Source: Candidatus Villigracilis vicinus
GTDB taxonomy: Bacteria; Chloroflexota; Anaerolineae; Anaerolineales; Villigracilaceae
DNA: 64,000 nucleotides
Reading direction: 5' to 3'
Assembly: GCA_016721315.1 (NCBI GenBank)
Contig: JADKIL010000003.1
Coordinates: 1 to 64,000, forward strand
A program made the translations under genes and the position numbers. The notes under the pieces were generated by a model. That model saw only the letters and a program-made list of their open reading frames with translations. It did not search any database and was not told the origin of the DNA. Of this stretch, positions 43,454 through 52,732 are shown piece by piece (position 1 is the stretch's first letter; every line of letters begins with the position of its first letter).

Positions 43454-44644
43454 ATGAAATATAACTTCAGCCTGTTCTGGCGAACCTTCTATCGCTCCTT
43501 CTTCGCATCAAAAAACACCCCCGCCCGCCTCACAAAAAAACGTTTGTCTTTTTTGATTCTCTTCTACATCGTTTGGCCTCTCGGCGGCTTAATGCACTGG
43601 TTCTTTTTTGCGCTTGACGATATCCTTTTCCCTGCCTATAAAAATCACCCCATCGAAAAACCGCTTTTCATTCTGGGCAACTTTCGCAGCGGCTCCACCT
43701 TTTTACATCGCCTGCTTTCGCGCGACACAGAAACCTTCACCAGCCTGACCACATGGGATATCTACCTCACACCGTCGGTCACGCAAAAAAAGATCACCCA
43801 ATTCGTTGCAAGACTCGATAATAAATACTTTGGCAGAAGCCTGCACCGCGCCTTGTTCGCCTTCGACCGCGCCACACTTGGCAAGATAAAGATACATCCC
43901 ATCTCGTTCTTTCAACCTGAAGAGGATGAAAACATCCACATGCATGTTTGGGACGGCTACTTCGTCACCTTCCTTTTCCCATTCATGGATGAGTTCCCCG
44001 ATTACATTCATTTCGATACAGCGCTCAGCCCTGAACACAAAAAACGCATTATGACCTTCTACAGGTCCATGCTCCAGCGGCACATGTATGCCACCGGTAA
44101 AAAATATTTTGTGGCAAAGAACCCTGCCTTCAGCGCCAAGATCGAAACACTGACGGAATTCTTCCCCAATGCGCGCATCCTGTACCTCGCCCGCAACCCG
44201 CTCGACATGCTGCCCTCCACAGTTTCCTGGATCAATTACGCCCGCAACCAATTTACCGGACCCAACGATGGTTACCTGTACATTGATGAGATCCTCGAGA
44301 TGACAAGACACTGGTATCATCACCCGCTTCAATATATAGACACACATCCCTCCCCTCGCAACCTGATCGTCAACTACGACGACTTGATCCAACGTCCTGA
44401 GCAGGTGATCCGCGGTTTCTACGAACAATTCGGCTACCCCGATAAACCCGGTCTGCCCATCATCATCGACCAGGCCGTCAAAGAAACTTTGACCTTCAGC
44501 AGCGATCATTCCTATTCGTACGAGAAAATGGGCTTTACCCGCGAAGGTATTGTGGAACGGTACAAGGATATCTTTGAGCGCTTTAATTTTGAGACGCGCG
44601 AAGAGGAAATGGTCCCTGTAGAAAGAATGGAATTGGAACGATAA
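43454..44644 (+). CDS. Sulfotransferase-family protein
   Basis: The 396-residue protein has the PAPS 5'-phosphosulfate loop PLFILGNFRSGSTFLHRLL and the later RILYLARNPLDMLPST, the two signature regions of the family. An amphipathic or membrane stretch lies near residues 28-58. Acceptor unknown. Similar genes occur in many Gram-negative and Chloroflexota genomes. A terminator follows. Confidence 0.85.
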   Translation: MKYNFSLFWRTFYRSFFASKNTPARLTKKRLSFLILFYIVWPLGGLMHWFFFALDDILFPAYKNHPIEKPLFILGNFRSGSTFLHRLLSRDTETFTSLTTWDIYLTPSVTQKKITQFVARLDNKYFGRSLHRALFAFDRATLGKIKIHPISFFQPEEDENIHMHVWDGYFVTFLFPFMDEFPDYIHFDTALSPEHKKRIMTFYRSMLQRHMYATGKKYFVAKNPAFSAKIETLTEFFPNARILYLARNPLDMLPSTVSWINYARNQFTGPNDGYLYIDEILEMTRHWYHHPLQYIDTHPSPRNLIVNYDDLIQRPEQVIRGFYEQFGYPDKPGLPIIIDQAVKETLTFSSDHSYSYEKMGFTREGIVERYKDIFERFNFETREEEMVPVERMELER

Positions 44645-44659
44645 TCCTTTGACAAAGAA

Positions 44660-44689
44660 AAAGAGCATCGTGACGATGCTCTTTTTTTG
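44660..44689. terminator. Bidirectional terminator
   Basis: AAGAGCATCG and CGATGCTCTT surround TGA, with A and T tracts on both sides. Confidence 0.85.
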
Positions 44690-44692
44690 ATT

Positions 44693-45739
44693 CTATTCTT
44701 CGGTCTTTTTTCGCCGGGTGGGCGCTTTCTTTGTAGTAGTCTTTTTCTCGACCGGCTTTTTGCGAGATGCCGGCTTGCGCTTCACAACTGGCTCTTCAAC
44801 TTCATCATCAGCGGCGACAGGCGCTGCCGGTTTGGCTTCCACTTTCCGGGCGCGGGAGGAGGCGGGTTTTTCCACTTTCTTGACCCAATACTCGTCTGAC
44901 CAGTCTTCGGCAATAGCCAGGTGCAATCGCCCTGTGCGTGCCAAAAACATCACCACGCCAGTAACACCCATCAAAAAGGCAACCAGCATAGAGGTGGAGA
45001 TGAAGGTATCGCCAAGTTTTGGCTGGTCGGGACGGAAGAATTCAATGAAAACACGGTTAAACCCTGCAAAAATCAACCACAAGCTGAAAATAGTTCCGGG
45101 TTTGATCTCTTCTTCATTACGGCGGGTATATAACGTGATGAAAAGGAACGCCAGCACGTTAACGATCATTTCATAGAAAAAGGTAGGGTGAAAGCGAGTT
45201 GTCTCAACCGGATATTTGCTCAGGTCTGCATATTGCAAGAGGCGGTGATCAGCCGAGATCGAAATACCCCAGGGTAGAGTGGTTGGAGGACCATACAACT
45301 CCTGGTTGATGAAATTTCCCAACCTACCCACTGCCTGCCCAAGCAAAGTGACCGGCGCAACCGAATCCATGAACAGCCAGACATCATAGCCTGCCCTGCG
45401 AAGGTAAATGATCAGGGCGATCGCACCAAACAGCAGCCCGCCGAAGAAATGCAAGCCCGCGATCGGGGGGCGGATGATGGACATGGGGTCATCCAGATAC
45501 GAACGATTCCCGCCAATGATGGCATTCATCACATACCAAAGGCGCGCGCCGAGAATACCAGCGATCACTGCCCATACCATCGCATCGATCAACACCTCCC
45601 CATTCTCACCGCGGCGACGCACTTCACGCTCGGCAAACCAAGCACCAACCAACACACCAGACATGACGATCAATCCATACCAAGTCAATTCGACCTGAAG
45701 GTTGAATAATTTGAAACTGAACAAAACAGGGTCTATCAT
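44693..45739 (-). CDS. lgt: Prolipoprotein diacylglyceryl transferase with a charged C-terminal tail
   Basis: This seven-helix enzyme attaches a diacylglyceryl group to lipobox cysteines, fitting the several lipoproteins in this window. It has the essential LAFxxG-like motif LHFFGGLLFG and the signature GRLGNFINQELYG. The catalytic core ends near residue 265. About 80 further residues are Lys, Arg, Ala and Pro-rich (KKPVEKKTTTKKAPTRRKK), which is unusual for Lgt and should lie in the cytoplasm. Confidence 0.92.
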   Translation of the reverse strand: MIDPVLFSFKLFNLQVELTWYGLIVMSGVLVGAWFAEREVRRRGENGEVLIDAMVWAVIAGILGARLWYVMNAIIGGNRSYLDDPMSIIRPPIAGLHFFGGLLFGAIALIIYLRRAGYDVWLFMDSVAPVTLLGQAVGRLGNFINQELYGPPTTLPWGISISADHRLLQYADLSKYPVETTRFHPTFFYEMIVNVLAFLFITLYTRRNEEEIKPGTIFSLWLIFAGFNRVFIEFFRPDQPKLGDTFISTSMLVAFLMGVTGVVMFLARTGRLHLAIAEDWSDEYWVKKVEKPASSRARKVEAKPAAPVAADDEVEEPVVKRKPASRKKPVEKKTTTKKAPTRRKKTEE

Positions 45740-45896
45740 TATTACCTCTGAGTTAAATTTTGAAAATTATATCACCCGCCCCTAAGGAAACCCGTCTGGA
45801 TATGAAGGTGCCCCATAGGCAAACGAAACCTCGCTAAACATCAATATAAGATAATCTTTGTCAAAAATACTTCACAAGTCATCAAATAATATAAGA

Positions 45897-45985
45897 CATT
45901 TGTCATTCAACTAAGTGATTAATAACACATCAAAAGAACGGGCTAAATCCTTACAATCTTCGTAAACGTTGACCCTAAATGTCAA
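45897..45985 (+). promoter_or_regulatory. Candidate Rrf2 regulator sites upstream of the oxidase cluster
   Basis: The 10-mer CATTTGTCAT (45897-45906) also occurs upstream of the second Rrf2 gene. TTGAC-CCTAAAT-GTCAA (45969-45985) is an inverted repeat 24 bases before the first Rrf2 gene. Confidence 0.4.
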
Positions 45986-46008
45986 TGTTACAAAGGTAGC
46001 AGGTAACC

Positions 46009-46515
46009 ATGTTTCGAGTAAACCGCCAAACAGATTATGCCGTCCGTGTTGTGCTGGCTCTTTCAAAGAAGCCAGGTGGAACGCGCCTGCCCACCTCCGA
46101 AATCGGACGTGAAATGCTCATCCCGCCCTCTTTGCTTCAACGCATTGTGGCAGAACTGGCTAATGGCGGCTTCATCAAGACCCAGCCGGGGCGCGACGGT
46201 GGCATCAGCCTCGCCCACCTCCCCAGCCAGATCACCCTCTTGCAGATCGTAGAGCATTTTGAAGGACCGCTTGTCATCTCAGACTGCATCCTCAAAGCCG
46301 GAGACTGCCCATTTGAAAATAAATGTCCGGTCAGTTGCCAATGGAAGCGCTTAAATAACCTGCTTATTACAGAAATGTCCCGGGTCACTTTCGATCAATT
46401 AGTGGAAGATGGCAAGATACTTGACGCCAGCCTGATGCAACCCATCGTTTCAAACCCACTCACACTTGTTCCCACCCCAAAGGCAGTTTCCATCGCCGAC
46501 AGCGTATCCGCATGA
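46009..46515 (+). CDS. Rrf2-family Fe-S regulator of the oxidase cluster
   Basis: The 168-residue product starts with the Rrf2 winged helix (MFRVNRQTDYAVRVVLALSK), with GRDGGISLA at the wing. Four cysteines are clustered in the middle (C-ILKAGD-C-PFENK-C-PVS-C), suitable for an Fe-S cluster that senses redox, O2 or NO. It is the first gene of the SCO/ba3 cluster and overlaps the next gene in ATGA, so it probably regulates its own operon. A paralogue lies at 55340. Confidence 0.88.
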   Translation: MFRVNRQTDYAVRVVLALSKKPGGTRLPTSEIGREMLIPPSLLQRIVAELANGGFIKTQPGRDGGISLAHLPSQITLLQIVEHFEGPLVISDCILKAGDCPFENKCPVSCQWKRLNNLLITEMSRVTFDQLVEDGKILDASLMQPIVSNPLTLVPTPKAVSIADSVSA

Positions 46516-47186
46516 GCAAATTCGTATTTAACGGCATTTACACCATTGGAGCCCTGCTCGTTATATCCGCCTTCGCGTTCAAGGTGTTTCAACCGATTCA
46601 GGTTCTGCCGCGTATGCGCATTGCCCCTGCCTACAATTTTATTGACCAGGATAATACAGCCCTTACCAGCGAAACCATGCGCGGACAGTTCGTCCTCTAC
46701 AGTTTTACATACACCAACTGCCCCGCTCCCTGTTTCAATACAAATGAGACCATCAAGGAGATCCAATCCCGCCTTGGCGAAGTTGACTTGGGTGACATTC
46801 CAGTTTCCTTCGTTACCATCTCCATTGACCCTGACCACGATACCCCTGCAGTTTTGAATGCCTACGGCTCTGCCCTTGGTGCCGATTTTGATCATTGGAA
46901 ATTCGCCACCTCCACCAACAAAGCCCTGTTAAAGACCATCATTGGTTCAGGCTTTGAAACCTATTACGAAGACAAAGGCAATGGCGAATTCGCCCTCGAC
47001 CCCGGTTTCGTACTAGTTGACGGGTGGGGCATCATCCGCGCAGAGTATCGCTATACCACCGAAGTTTCCGATGCAGACCGCATCTTGCGCCATCTGGGTG
47101 TGTTAGCAGATGAAGTACGAAATAGCACCGGTTCGGCAAAACTGGCATACGAAGCTGCACATTTATTTTTATGCTACGCACCTTAG
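46512..47186 (+). CDS. SCO1/SenC-family protein lacking the copper-site histidine
   Basis: The 224-residue product has an N-terminal membrane anchor and a thioredoxin fold. The copper and redox pair is at C70 and C74 (TNCPAPC). The conserved His of SCO proteins should lie near residue 163-164, where the sequence reads FALDPGFVLVD, with Asp-Pro in place of Asp-His. It may act as a thiol reductant rather than a copper donor. The paralogue encoded next keeps the His. Confidence 0.85.
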   Translation: MSKFVFNGIYTIGALLVISAFAFKVFQPIQVLPRMRIAPAYNFIDQDNTALTSETMRGQFVLYSFTYTNCPAPCFNTNETIKEIQSRLGEVDLGDIPVSFVTISIDPDHDTPAVLNAYGSALGADFDHWKFATSTNKALLKTIIGSGFETYYEDKGNGEFALDPGFVLVDGWGIIRAEYRYTTEVSDADRILRHLGVLADEVRNSTGSAKLAYEAAHLFLCYAP

Positions 47187-47215
47187 GTTAGATAAAGGCA
47201 AAACACAAAGCTACC

Positions 47216-47803
47216 ATGAAGATCAAAATCTTCCTCTCCGTTATCGCTGTCGTTGCAGGTCTGGCTGCAGGATATTATTTTTTCCGCCCGCACACATTCC
47301 ACGGCACGGTGATTCAGTCGCCGGATCCTTCTTACGACTTCACCCTGACCAGTGTGAATGGCGACGTTTCTCCCAGCGATTACCGCGGCAAGATCGTCCT
47401 TATTTATTTCGGTTACACCTTCTGCCCCGATATCTGCCCCGCAACACTTGCCAGTGTTGCACAGGCGTTACGCGACATGGGCACAAAAGCTGAAGATATC
47501 CAGCTCATCATGGTTTCACTTGACCCCGGGCGTGATACCCCCGAAAAACTCGCAGAATATGTGGCGCACTTCCACCCCTCTTTTATTGGTATCACCGGTA
47601 CACAAGCCCAATTAGATGAAGTTGCCTCACTTTACGGCATCTATTACCAGAAAACCCAAGGCAGCGATGCATCAGGCTACCTGATCGATCACACAGCCAC
47701 CCTGCTCGTTCTGGATCGTGAAGGTTATTTGAAGTTGGTATTTCCATTCGGCGTAACCCCGCAGGAGATCGCCGATGATCTGAAGTACATGCTAAAGCAA
47801 TAA
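47216..47803 (+). CDS. SCO1/SenC-family copper chaperone for the CuA site
   Basis: The 195-residue product has a membrane anchor (residues 5-24) and all three copper ligands: C70 and C74 in FTFCPDICPATL and H159 in LIDHTATLL. It should load copper into the CuA site of oxidase subunit II encoded below. It starts 29 bases after the first SCO gene. Confidence 0.92.
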   Translation: MKIKIFLSVIAVVAGLAAGYYFFRPHTFHGTVIQSPDPSYDFTLTSVNGDVSPSDYRGKIVLIYFGYTFCPDICPATLASVAQALRDMGTKAEDIQLIMVSLDPGRDTPEKLAEYVAHFHPSFIGITGTQAQLDEVASLYGIYYQKTQGSDASGYLIDHTATLLVLDREGYLKLVFPFGVTPQEIADDLKYMLKQ

Positions 47804-47916
47804 GGAGGTGGACCTGCTACAACATAAAAGAGTGCCCAATTTTTCACCTCCGCAATTTGCGGCGCCGCATGAAGCGGCAGTCATCCTAATTTCTATTTTT
47901 AAGAGGAGAATGTAAC

Positions 47917-48054
47917 ATGGCGAAGAAAGAAAAAGAAGAAGATGAGTTTCGCCCGACTGGCACGATCGCCGTTTTGACGATCTTTGTCATCACACTCATC
48001 GCAATCTGGGCAACGATCTATGCGATCCTTGTCGGACGTGGAGGCACACTATGA
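47917..48054 (+). CDS. Small subunit IIa-like protein of ba3 oxidase
   Basis: The 45-residue product has a charged start (KKEKEEDEFRPTGTI) and one membrane helix (VLTIFVITLIAIWATIYAIL). A single-helix peptide of this size is known as subunit IIa of ba3 oxidases. It has an AGGAGAATG ribosome site and overlaps the start of subunit II in ATGA, which strongly supports the assignment. Confidence 0.75.
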   Translation: MAKKEKEEDEFRPTGTIAVLTIFVITLIAIWATIYAILVGRGGTL

Positions 48055-48551
48055 GCACACAGAACATGCATATCGATACCTACGAGCGTAACTGGATGAT
48101 CGTCAGCGCCATCCTGCTCGTGTTGTTCGCCACTGCCGTTAGCGTGGCTGCCTTCGGTATGGGCATCCAGGTTCCTGCCCCTGAACAGCGTGTGGACCCC
48201 CGCACCGTTGCAACCGACCCGAACAGCCCCTGGTCGAACCCGGGACTGCGCGAAGTTACACCCGGAAAGTACGACGCATACATCCTTGCGCGCGCAATTC
48301 CCACATGGGAATTCCTGCCCAAGGAAATGAGCATTCCTGCCGGATCCAGCGTTTCCTTCTATGTGACCTCCTCAGATCTTCAGCATGGTTTCAAGATCCA
48401 GGACACCAATGCCAACTTCATGGTCATCCCCGGACAGGTCTCCAAACTGACCATCACATTTGACAAGCCCGGCACCTACAACTTCATCTGCACAGAATAC
48501 TGCGGAAGCGGTCACGGCGTGATGTACGGCGCGATCACCGTCACCCCATAG
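48051..48551 (+). CDS. cbaB: Cytochrome c oxidase subunit II, ba3 type
   Basis: The 166-residue product has one membrane helix (residues 16-38) and a cupredoxin domain with the complete CuA site: H112 in LQHGFKI, C147, C151, H155 and M158 in CTEYCGSGHGVMYG. The short form with a single helix is characteristic of B-family oxidases. It takes electrons from a cytochrome c donor and hands them to subunit I. Confidence 0.93.
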   Translation: MSTQNMHIDTYERNWMIVSAILLVLFATAVSVAAFGMGIQVPAPEQRVDPRTVATDPNSPWSNPGLREVTPGKYDAYILARAIPTWEFLPKEMSIPAGSSVSFYVTSSDLQHGFKIQDTNANFMVIPGQVSKLTITFDKPGTYNFICTEYCGSGHGVMYGAITVTP

Positions 48552-48566
48552 TCAAAGAGAGAAACT

Positions 48567-50225
48567 ATGAATCAATATCAAGTATCCCCCGCCGAGAAGA
48601 AATTTATCGGCTCTCACATTCTGGTTGCCATCCTCGCGCTTGCAGTCGGCAGCTTGTTTGGTCCCCTGCAGGCATTCGAACATGCGGGTTGGGATTTCTA
48701 TCCCTACCTCAAACCGCTGATCAAGTCCTACTATCAGGGTCTCACCGTTCACGGCGTGTTGAATGCTTTGGTTTGGACCACCTTCTTCATTATGGGCTTC
48801 CTGACCTTCAACGTAATCTTCGGTCTCAAACGCCCGCTCAAGAACCCGGTTTTGAACAAAGTCGGTTTTTGGCTCATGGTCGTCGGTGTTGTTGCTGCTG
48901 CCATTCCGATCCTTGCCAATCAGGCAACCGTGCTCTTCACCTTCTATCCTCCGCTCAAAGCGAACTGGGCGTTCTATCTTGGTCTGACCCTCGTTGTCGT
49001 CGGCAGCTGGGTTGAAGGCTGGGGTCTGTTCACGACCTTCTACGCTTGGCGCAAGGAAAACCCCAACGAACGCTCTCCTTTCATTGCCTTTGCAAGTATT
49101 GTAACTGCCCTGCTCTGGCAGATCTGTACGCTGGGTGTTGCCACTGAAATCCTCACCATGCTATTGCCCTGGTCATTGGGCTTGATGGAAAATGTTGACC
49201 CGCAATTAGCTCGTACCTATTTCTGGTTCACGGGTCACCCGTTGGTGTACTTCTGGCTTCTGCCTGCATATATCTCCTGGTATGCCATGCTTCCCAAACA
49301 GGCTGGCAATGGCAAGATGTTCAGCGACTCACTTGCCCGTCTTTCCTTCTGGATCTTCCTCGTGCTCTCAACTCCCATCGGCATTCACCACCAATATGTG
49401 GATCCCGGTGTTTCCCCCGCCTGGAAGTTCCTGCACTCCATGTTCACTTTTGGCGTGTTCTTCCCCTCCATGATGACCGCTTTCACCGTGGTTGCCTCCC
49501 TTGAGTATGGCGCACGCAAGAACGGCGGCAAGGGCGCACTCGGTTGGATCGGTAAATTGAATTGGAGCGACCCCTCTGTAGCCACCCAACTTCTCGCTGG
49601 CATCTTGTTCTTCTTCGGTGGCATCGGCGGTTTAACAAATGCTTCCTATAACGTCAACCTCGTGTTGCACAATACCGCCTTCATCCCTGGTCACTTCCAC
49701 CTCACTGTGGCAACTGCTGTAACTCTCAGTTTCATGGGCATTTCCTACTGGCTGGTACCGTACCTCACTGGTAAGAAACTCTGGCAGCCCAAGTGGGCGA
49801 CTATTCAGGCATGGACATGGTTCGTTGGTATGATCATCTTCTCCAACTCCATGCATGTGCTTGGTTTGCTCGGCGCTCCCCGCCGTGTACCGCTCGGCTT
49901 GGCTCCCTACGTTCCTGCCGAATGGAATAGCCGTCTCTTCCAAGTTGGCTTGGGCGGCGCGATCCTCTTTGTCAGCGGTGCCATCTACCTGCTGGTAATG
50001 CTGAAGACCGCTTTGAATAAGGAAACCGTTGAAAGTGAAGTGATCGTACCTATTGCTGAATCGATACAAGACCCCGCCAACACCCCCGTCTGGCTCGACC
50101 GTTGGGCTCCTTGGATCTACGGCGCGATTGCTCTGATCGTCCTCATGTATGGACCTGTCCTCTTCGAGATGATCTCCAACATCGCCCTCAACGCTCCTGG
50201 CTTTGGAAAAGGACCCATCTGGTAA
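48567..50225 (+). CDS. cbaA: Cytochrome c oxidase subunit I, ba3 type
   Basis: The 552-residue heme-copper protein reduces O2 to water. Ligands are visible: H62 for the low-spin heme, H224 in TGHPLVYFW with the cross-linked Y228, H274 and H275 for CuB, and H376 and H378 in PGHFHLT. The residues of the D channel of A-type oxidases are missing, as expected for B-type enzymes with a high O2 affinity. Seventeen bases separate it from subunit II. Confidence 0.94.
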   Translation: MNQYQVSPAEKKFIGSHILVAILALAVGSLFGPLQAFEHAGWDFYPYLKPLIKSYYQGLTVHGVLNALVWTTFFIMGFLTFNVIFGLKRPLKNPVLNKVGFWLMVVGVVAAAIPILANQATVLFTFYPPLKANWAFYLGLTLVVVGSWVEGWGLFTTFYAWRKENPNERSPFIAFASIVTALLWQICTLGVATEILTMLLPWSLGLMENVDPQLARTYFWFTGHPLVYFWLLPAYISWYAMLPKQAGNGKMFSDSLARLSFWIFLVLSTPIGIHHQYVDPGVSPAWKFLHSMFTFGVFFPSMMTAFTVVASLEYGARKNGGKGALGWIGKLNWSDPSVATQLLAGILFFFGGIGGLTNASYNVNLVLHNTAFIPGHFHLTVATAVTLSFMGISYWLVPYLTGKKLWQPKWATIQAWTWFVGMIIFSNSMHVLGLLGAPRRVPLGLAPYVPAEWNSRLFQVGLGGAILFVSGAIYLLVMLKTALNKETVESEVIVPIAESIQDPANTPVWLDRWAPWIYGAIALIVLMYGPVLFEMISNIALNAPGFGKGPIW

Positions 50226-50233
50226 TCTAAAAC

Positions 50234-50275
50234 AGGTGACAGTCACTCTCAAGGTGACTGTCACCTTCTTATTTT
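50234..50275 (+). terminator. Terminator after oxidase subunit I, with repeat-like stem
   Basis: AGGTGACAGTCAC (50234-50246) pairs with GTGACTGTCACCT (50254-50266), followed by a T-rich tail. The core is shared with the palindrome at 10973-11003. Confidence 0.75.
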
Positions 50276-50354
50276 TTTCGCATTCCTTACTATTTGCATT
50301 TATTTTTATACGTTCTGTTTCAAGCGAAATTATTCGTAACAACTCAATAAGCAC

Positions 50355-52694
50355 ATGACCACTTCCCCTGAAAAAAAACAACTGACCGGCTCTCTCTCCG
50401 AACGTAACCCAAGCGTTGATTGGAATGCACGCCTCAATTCGCCTAGTCGGAAACTACTCAACCTCTTTGAGAGTATCTCTCTGCGTCTTGAAGCCCCCAT
50501 TAATTGGCTGATCAACGACCCGCGTTTCAACCCGCTTTATCACACCGGGACGATCACCATCTTCCTGCTTGTGGTCATTCTGCTCACCGGCATTTACCTG
50601 ACCATGTTCTACCCGTTCGGGTTCACTTTTTCCTATAATGCGGTCTCAAATATCGAAAGTAACATCATTGGGCGCATTATCCGCGCCATGCACCGATATG
50701 CTTCCGATGCGGCGGTGATCTTTGCCCTCCTGCATGGATGGCGCACCTTCTTCCAAGACCGCTTCCGTGGACCGCGCTGGCTTGCCTGGGTGACCGGTGT
50801 TGGCATGGCTGTTGTCGTTTGGGCGATTGGGATTACCGGCTATTGGCTCATCTGGGATGAGCGTACACAGATCCTCAACCAGACCCTGTTCAAAGTGCTT
50901 GGCAACTTCAAAAACGGACAGACCTTTATTGTGGACTATCTCGTCGGTGAAGCAGCTGGCACAGGATGGGTCTTCATGCTGGTCGTCATTGTCCTGCATC
51001 TCGGTCTTTCCGCGCTAACCGGCTACTTCCTATGGCTGCACCTCAAACGCATGAGCCGCGCCAAATGGCTGCCACCCAAATATTGGATGGCGATCTCCAT
51101 CTTTGTGCTCTTGCTTTCAGCGGCTCTCTTCCCCGTAGGCATGTTACCCCCACTCAATGCCACACAATTGCCTGCTGAGTCTCCCATCGACTTATTCTAT
51201 TTATTCTATCTCCCCACTTTCCTACGTGGACCTCAAGCCCTTTTTTGGAGCATATTGCTTTTTATAGTAGGGCTCGTTACGGCATTGCCCTGGATCATGC
51301 CGCGCGCAAAAGAACTGAAACCCGTCAAAGTGGACCTTGCCAATTGTGACGGCTGTACCCTTTGCGAACGTGACTGCCCCTACCTCGCCATCAAAATGAT
51401 TCCACGCACCGATGGCGGGCGCCCAAAATTCCAAGCAGAGATCGATCCCAATCTCTGTGTCTCCTGCGGCGTTTGTATCGGCAGCTGCCCCGACAATGCC
51501 CTAACCTTTGGTGACATTCCGCTCAACCCATTGTGGAAGACAACCCTCAACGAAGTTGCTGAAAAGAAGAACGTCAAAGTTGTTTTCACTTGTGAACGCC
51601 ACGCCATGCATGGTGTGGGCGAACACTTCAATGACCCCGATACATACATTGTCCCTTTGACCTGTATCGCCATGGCAAACCCCAACCTCGCAGCGCAGGC
51701 GCTCGAAGCTGGCGCGAGCAACGTCCAATTTATTGGCTGCCCGCCCGAAGACTGCGCCAACCGTGAGGGCAATGTCTGGCTGAATGACCGTGTCAACGGC
51801 GAACGATTACCAAAGCTAAAGCCGAACTTCATTCCGCTTGTGCAAACAGCCTGGGCGGCACCTACAGATTTTGGCAAGGCGCTCAAGTCCAAATCCAAGT
51901 CTGAGGCGAACTCGATCAACTTCATCCCGAATCAAAGCCACATCCGCTACATCATTCCTCTGTTGGGTGTGATGGCAGTTGTCACCGCGGCTCAAATTTG
52001 GTTAAGCAACCGCCCGGTATCTTTCTTTACAGAGGATGCTGCCATACTGGCTTTGCAAATGACCCACCACAGCGGATATGCCATGCACGATGTTCCGCCT
52101 CCTACGACCATTGAAGCTGATCTTAAAAACCCGATCCGTATCATATTGGAAGTGGATCAAACTCCAGTCTTCGATGAAACCTACACCGCCACAGACAATC
52201 ACATCAATCAGGGCGCGCGCATCTTTGAACAGATTCAACTGCCCGTCGGCAAACACCACATTACCGTCACGATGTTCGATCGTCCTGATCCAACCTATGG
52301 GCAGGTGCTTTTCGATGATACGGTAACGCTGGAGCCGCGTCAGTCGTTGACCATCAACTTCAGGGATATGCACATCCCAGACCCGAAAAAAGGCGAACAG
52401 ATCTATTTTGAGACCGCTTCAGGCGTGAACGCAGGCTGCCGCATCTGTCACTCGCTGACCAAAGGTGAAAAGATCATTGGACCATCCTTCTATGGCATTG
52501 CCGATCGCGCTGCAGAACGCGTGCCCGGGCTGACCGCAGAAGAGTACCTGCATCAATCCATTGTTGAACCAAACGCATTTGTGGTTTCTGGCTACCCTAA
52601 AGGACAGATGATCCAGAACTTTGGGCAAATTCTCACCGAAGAACAGATCCAGGATCTGATCGCTTTCTTGATGACGTTGAAAGAAGAACAATAG
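50355..52694 (+). CDS. Cytochrome b / 2x[4Fe-4S] / FlpD-like / cytochrome c fusion protein
   Basis: The 779-residue chain combines four redox modules. (1) Residues 60-315: a cytochrome b with two bis-histidine heme sites, H113/H127 and H215/H229, each 14 apart as in bc and b6f. The PEWY-type Qo motif is replaced by ESPIDLFYLFYL. (2) Residues 331-378: two 4Fe-4S sites, C331/334/337/341 and C368/371/374/378. (3) Residues 408-490: an MvhD/FlpD-like domain, which in methanogens links hydrogenase to heterodisulfide reductase, with C413, C437, C462 and C467. (4) After a membrane helix (about 531-550) and a beta domain, a mono-heme cytochrome c, CRICH (C695, C698, H699) with M752. It sits just after ba3 oxidase. 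The reaction is inferred. Confidence 0.85.
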   Translation: MTTSPEKKQLTGSLSERNPSVDWNARLNSPSRKLLNLFESISLRLEAPINWLINDPRFNPLYHTGTITIFLLVVILLTGIYLTMFYPFGFTFSYNAVSNIESNIIGRIIRAMHRYASDAAVIFALLHGWRTFFQDRFRGPRWLAWVTGVGMAVVVWAIGITGYWLIWDERTQILNQTLFKVLGNFKNGQTFIVDYLVGEAAGTGWVFMLVVIVLHLGLSALTGYFLWLHLKRMSRAKWLPPKYWMAISIFVLLLSAALFPVGMLPPLNATQLPAESPIDLFYLFYLPTFLRGPQALFWSILLFIVGLVTALPWIMPRAKELKPVKVDLANCDGCTLCERDCPYLAIKMIPRTDGGRPKFQAEIDPNLCVSCGVCIGSCPDNALTFGDIPLNPLWKTTLNEVAEKKNVKVVFTCERHAMHGVGEHFNDPDTYIVPLTCIAMANPNLAAQALEAGASNVQFIGCPPEDCANREGNVWLNDRVNGERLPKLKPNFIPLVQTAWAAPTDFGKALKSKSKSEANSINFIPNQSHIRYIIPLLGVMAVVTAAQIWLSNRPVSFFTEDAAILALQMTHHSGYAMHDVPPPTTIEADLKNPIRIILEVDQTPVFDETYTATDNHINQGARIFEQIQLPVGKHHITVTMFDRPDPTYGQVLFDDTVTLEPRQSLTINFRDMHIPDPKKGEQIYFETASGVNAGCRICHSLTKGEKIIGPSFYGIADRAAERVPGLTAEEYLHQSIVEPNAFVVSGYPKGQMIQNFGQILTEEQIQDLIAFLMTLKEEQ

Positions 52695-52732
52695 AACCTA
52701 CATCGCCTGCGAATTTTTGAATTTGAGGAACC

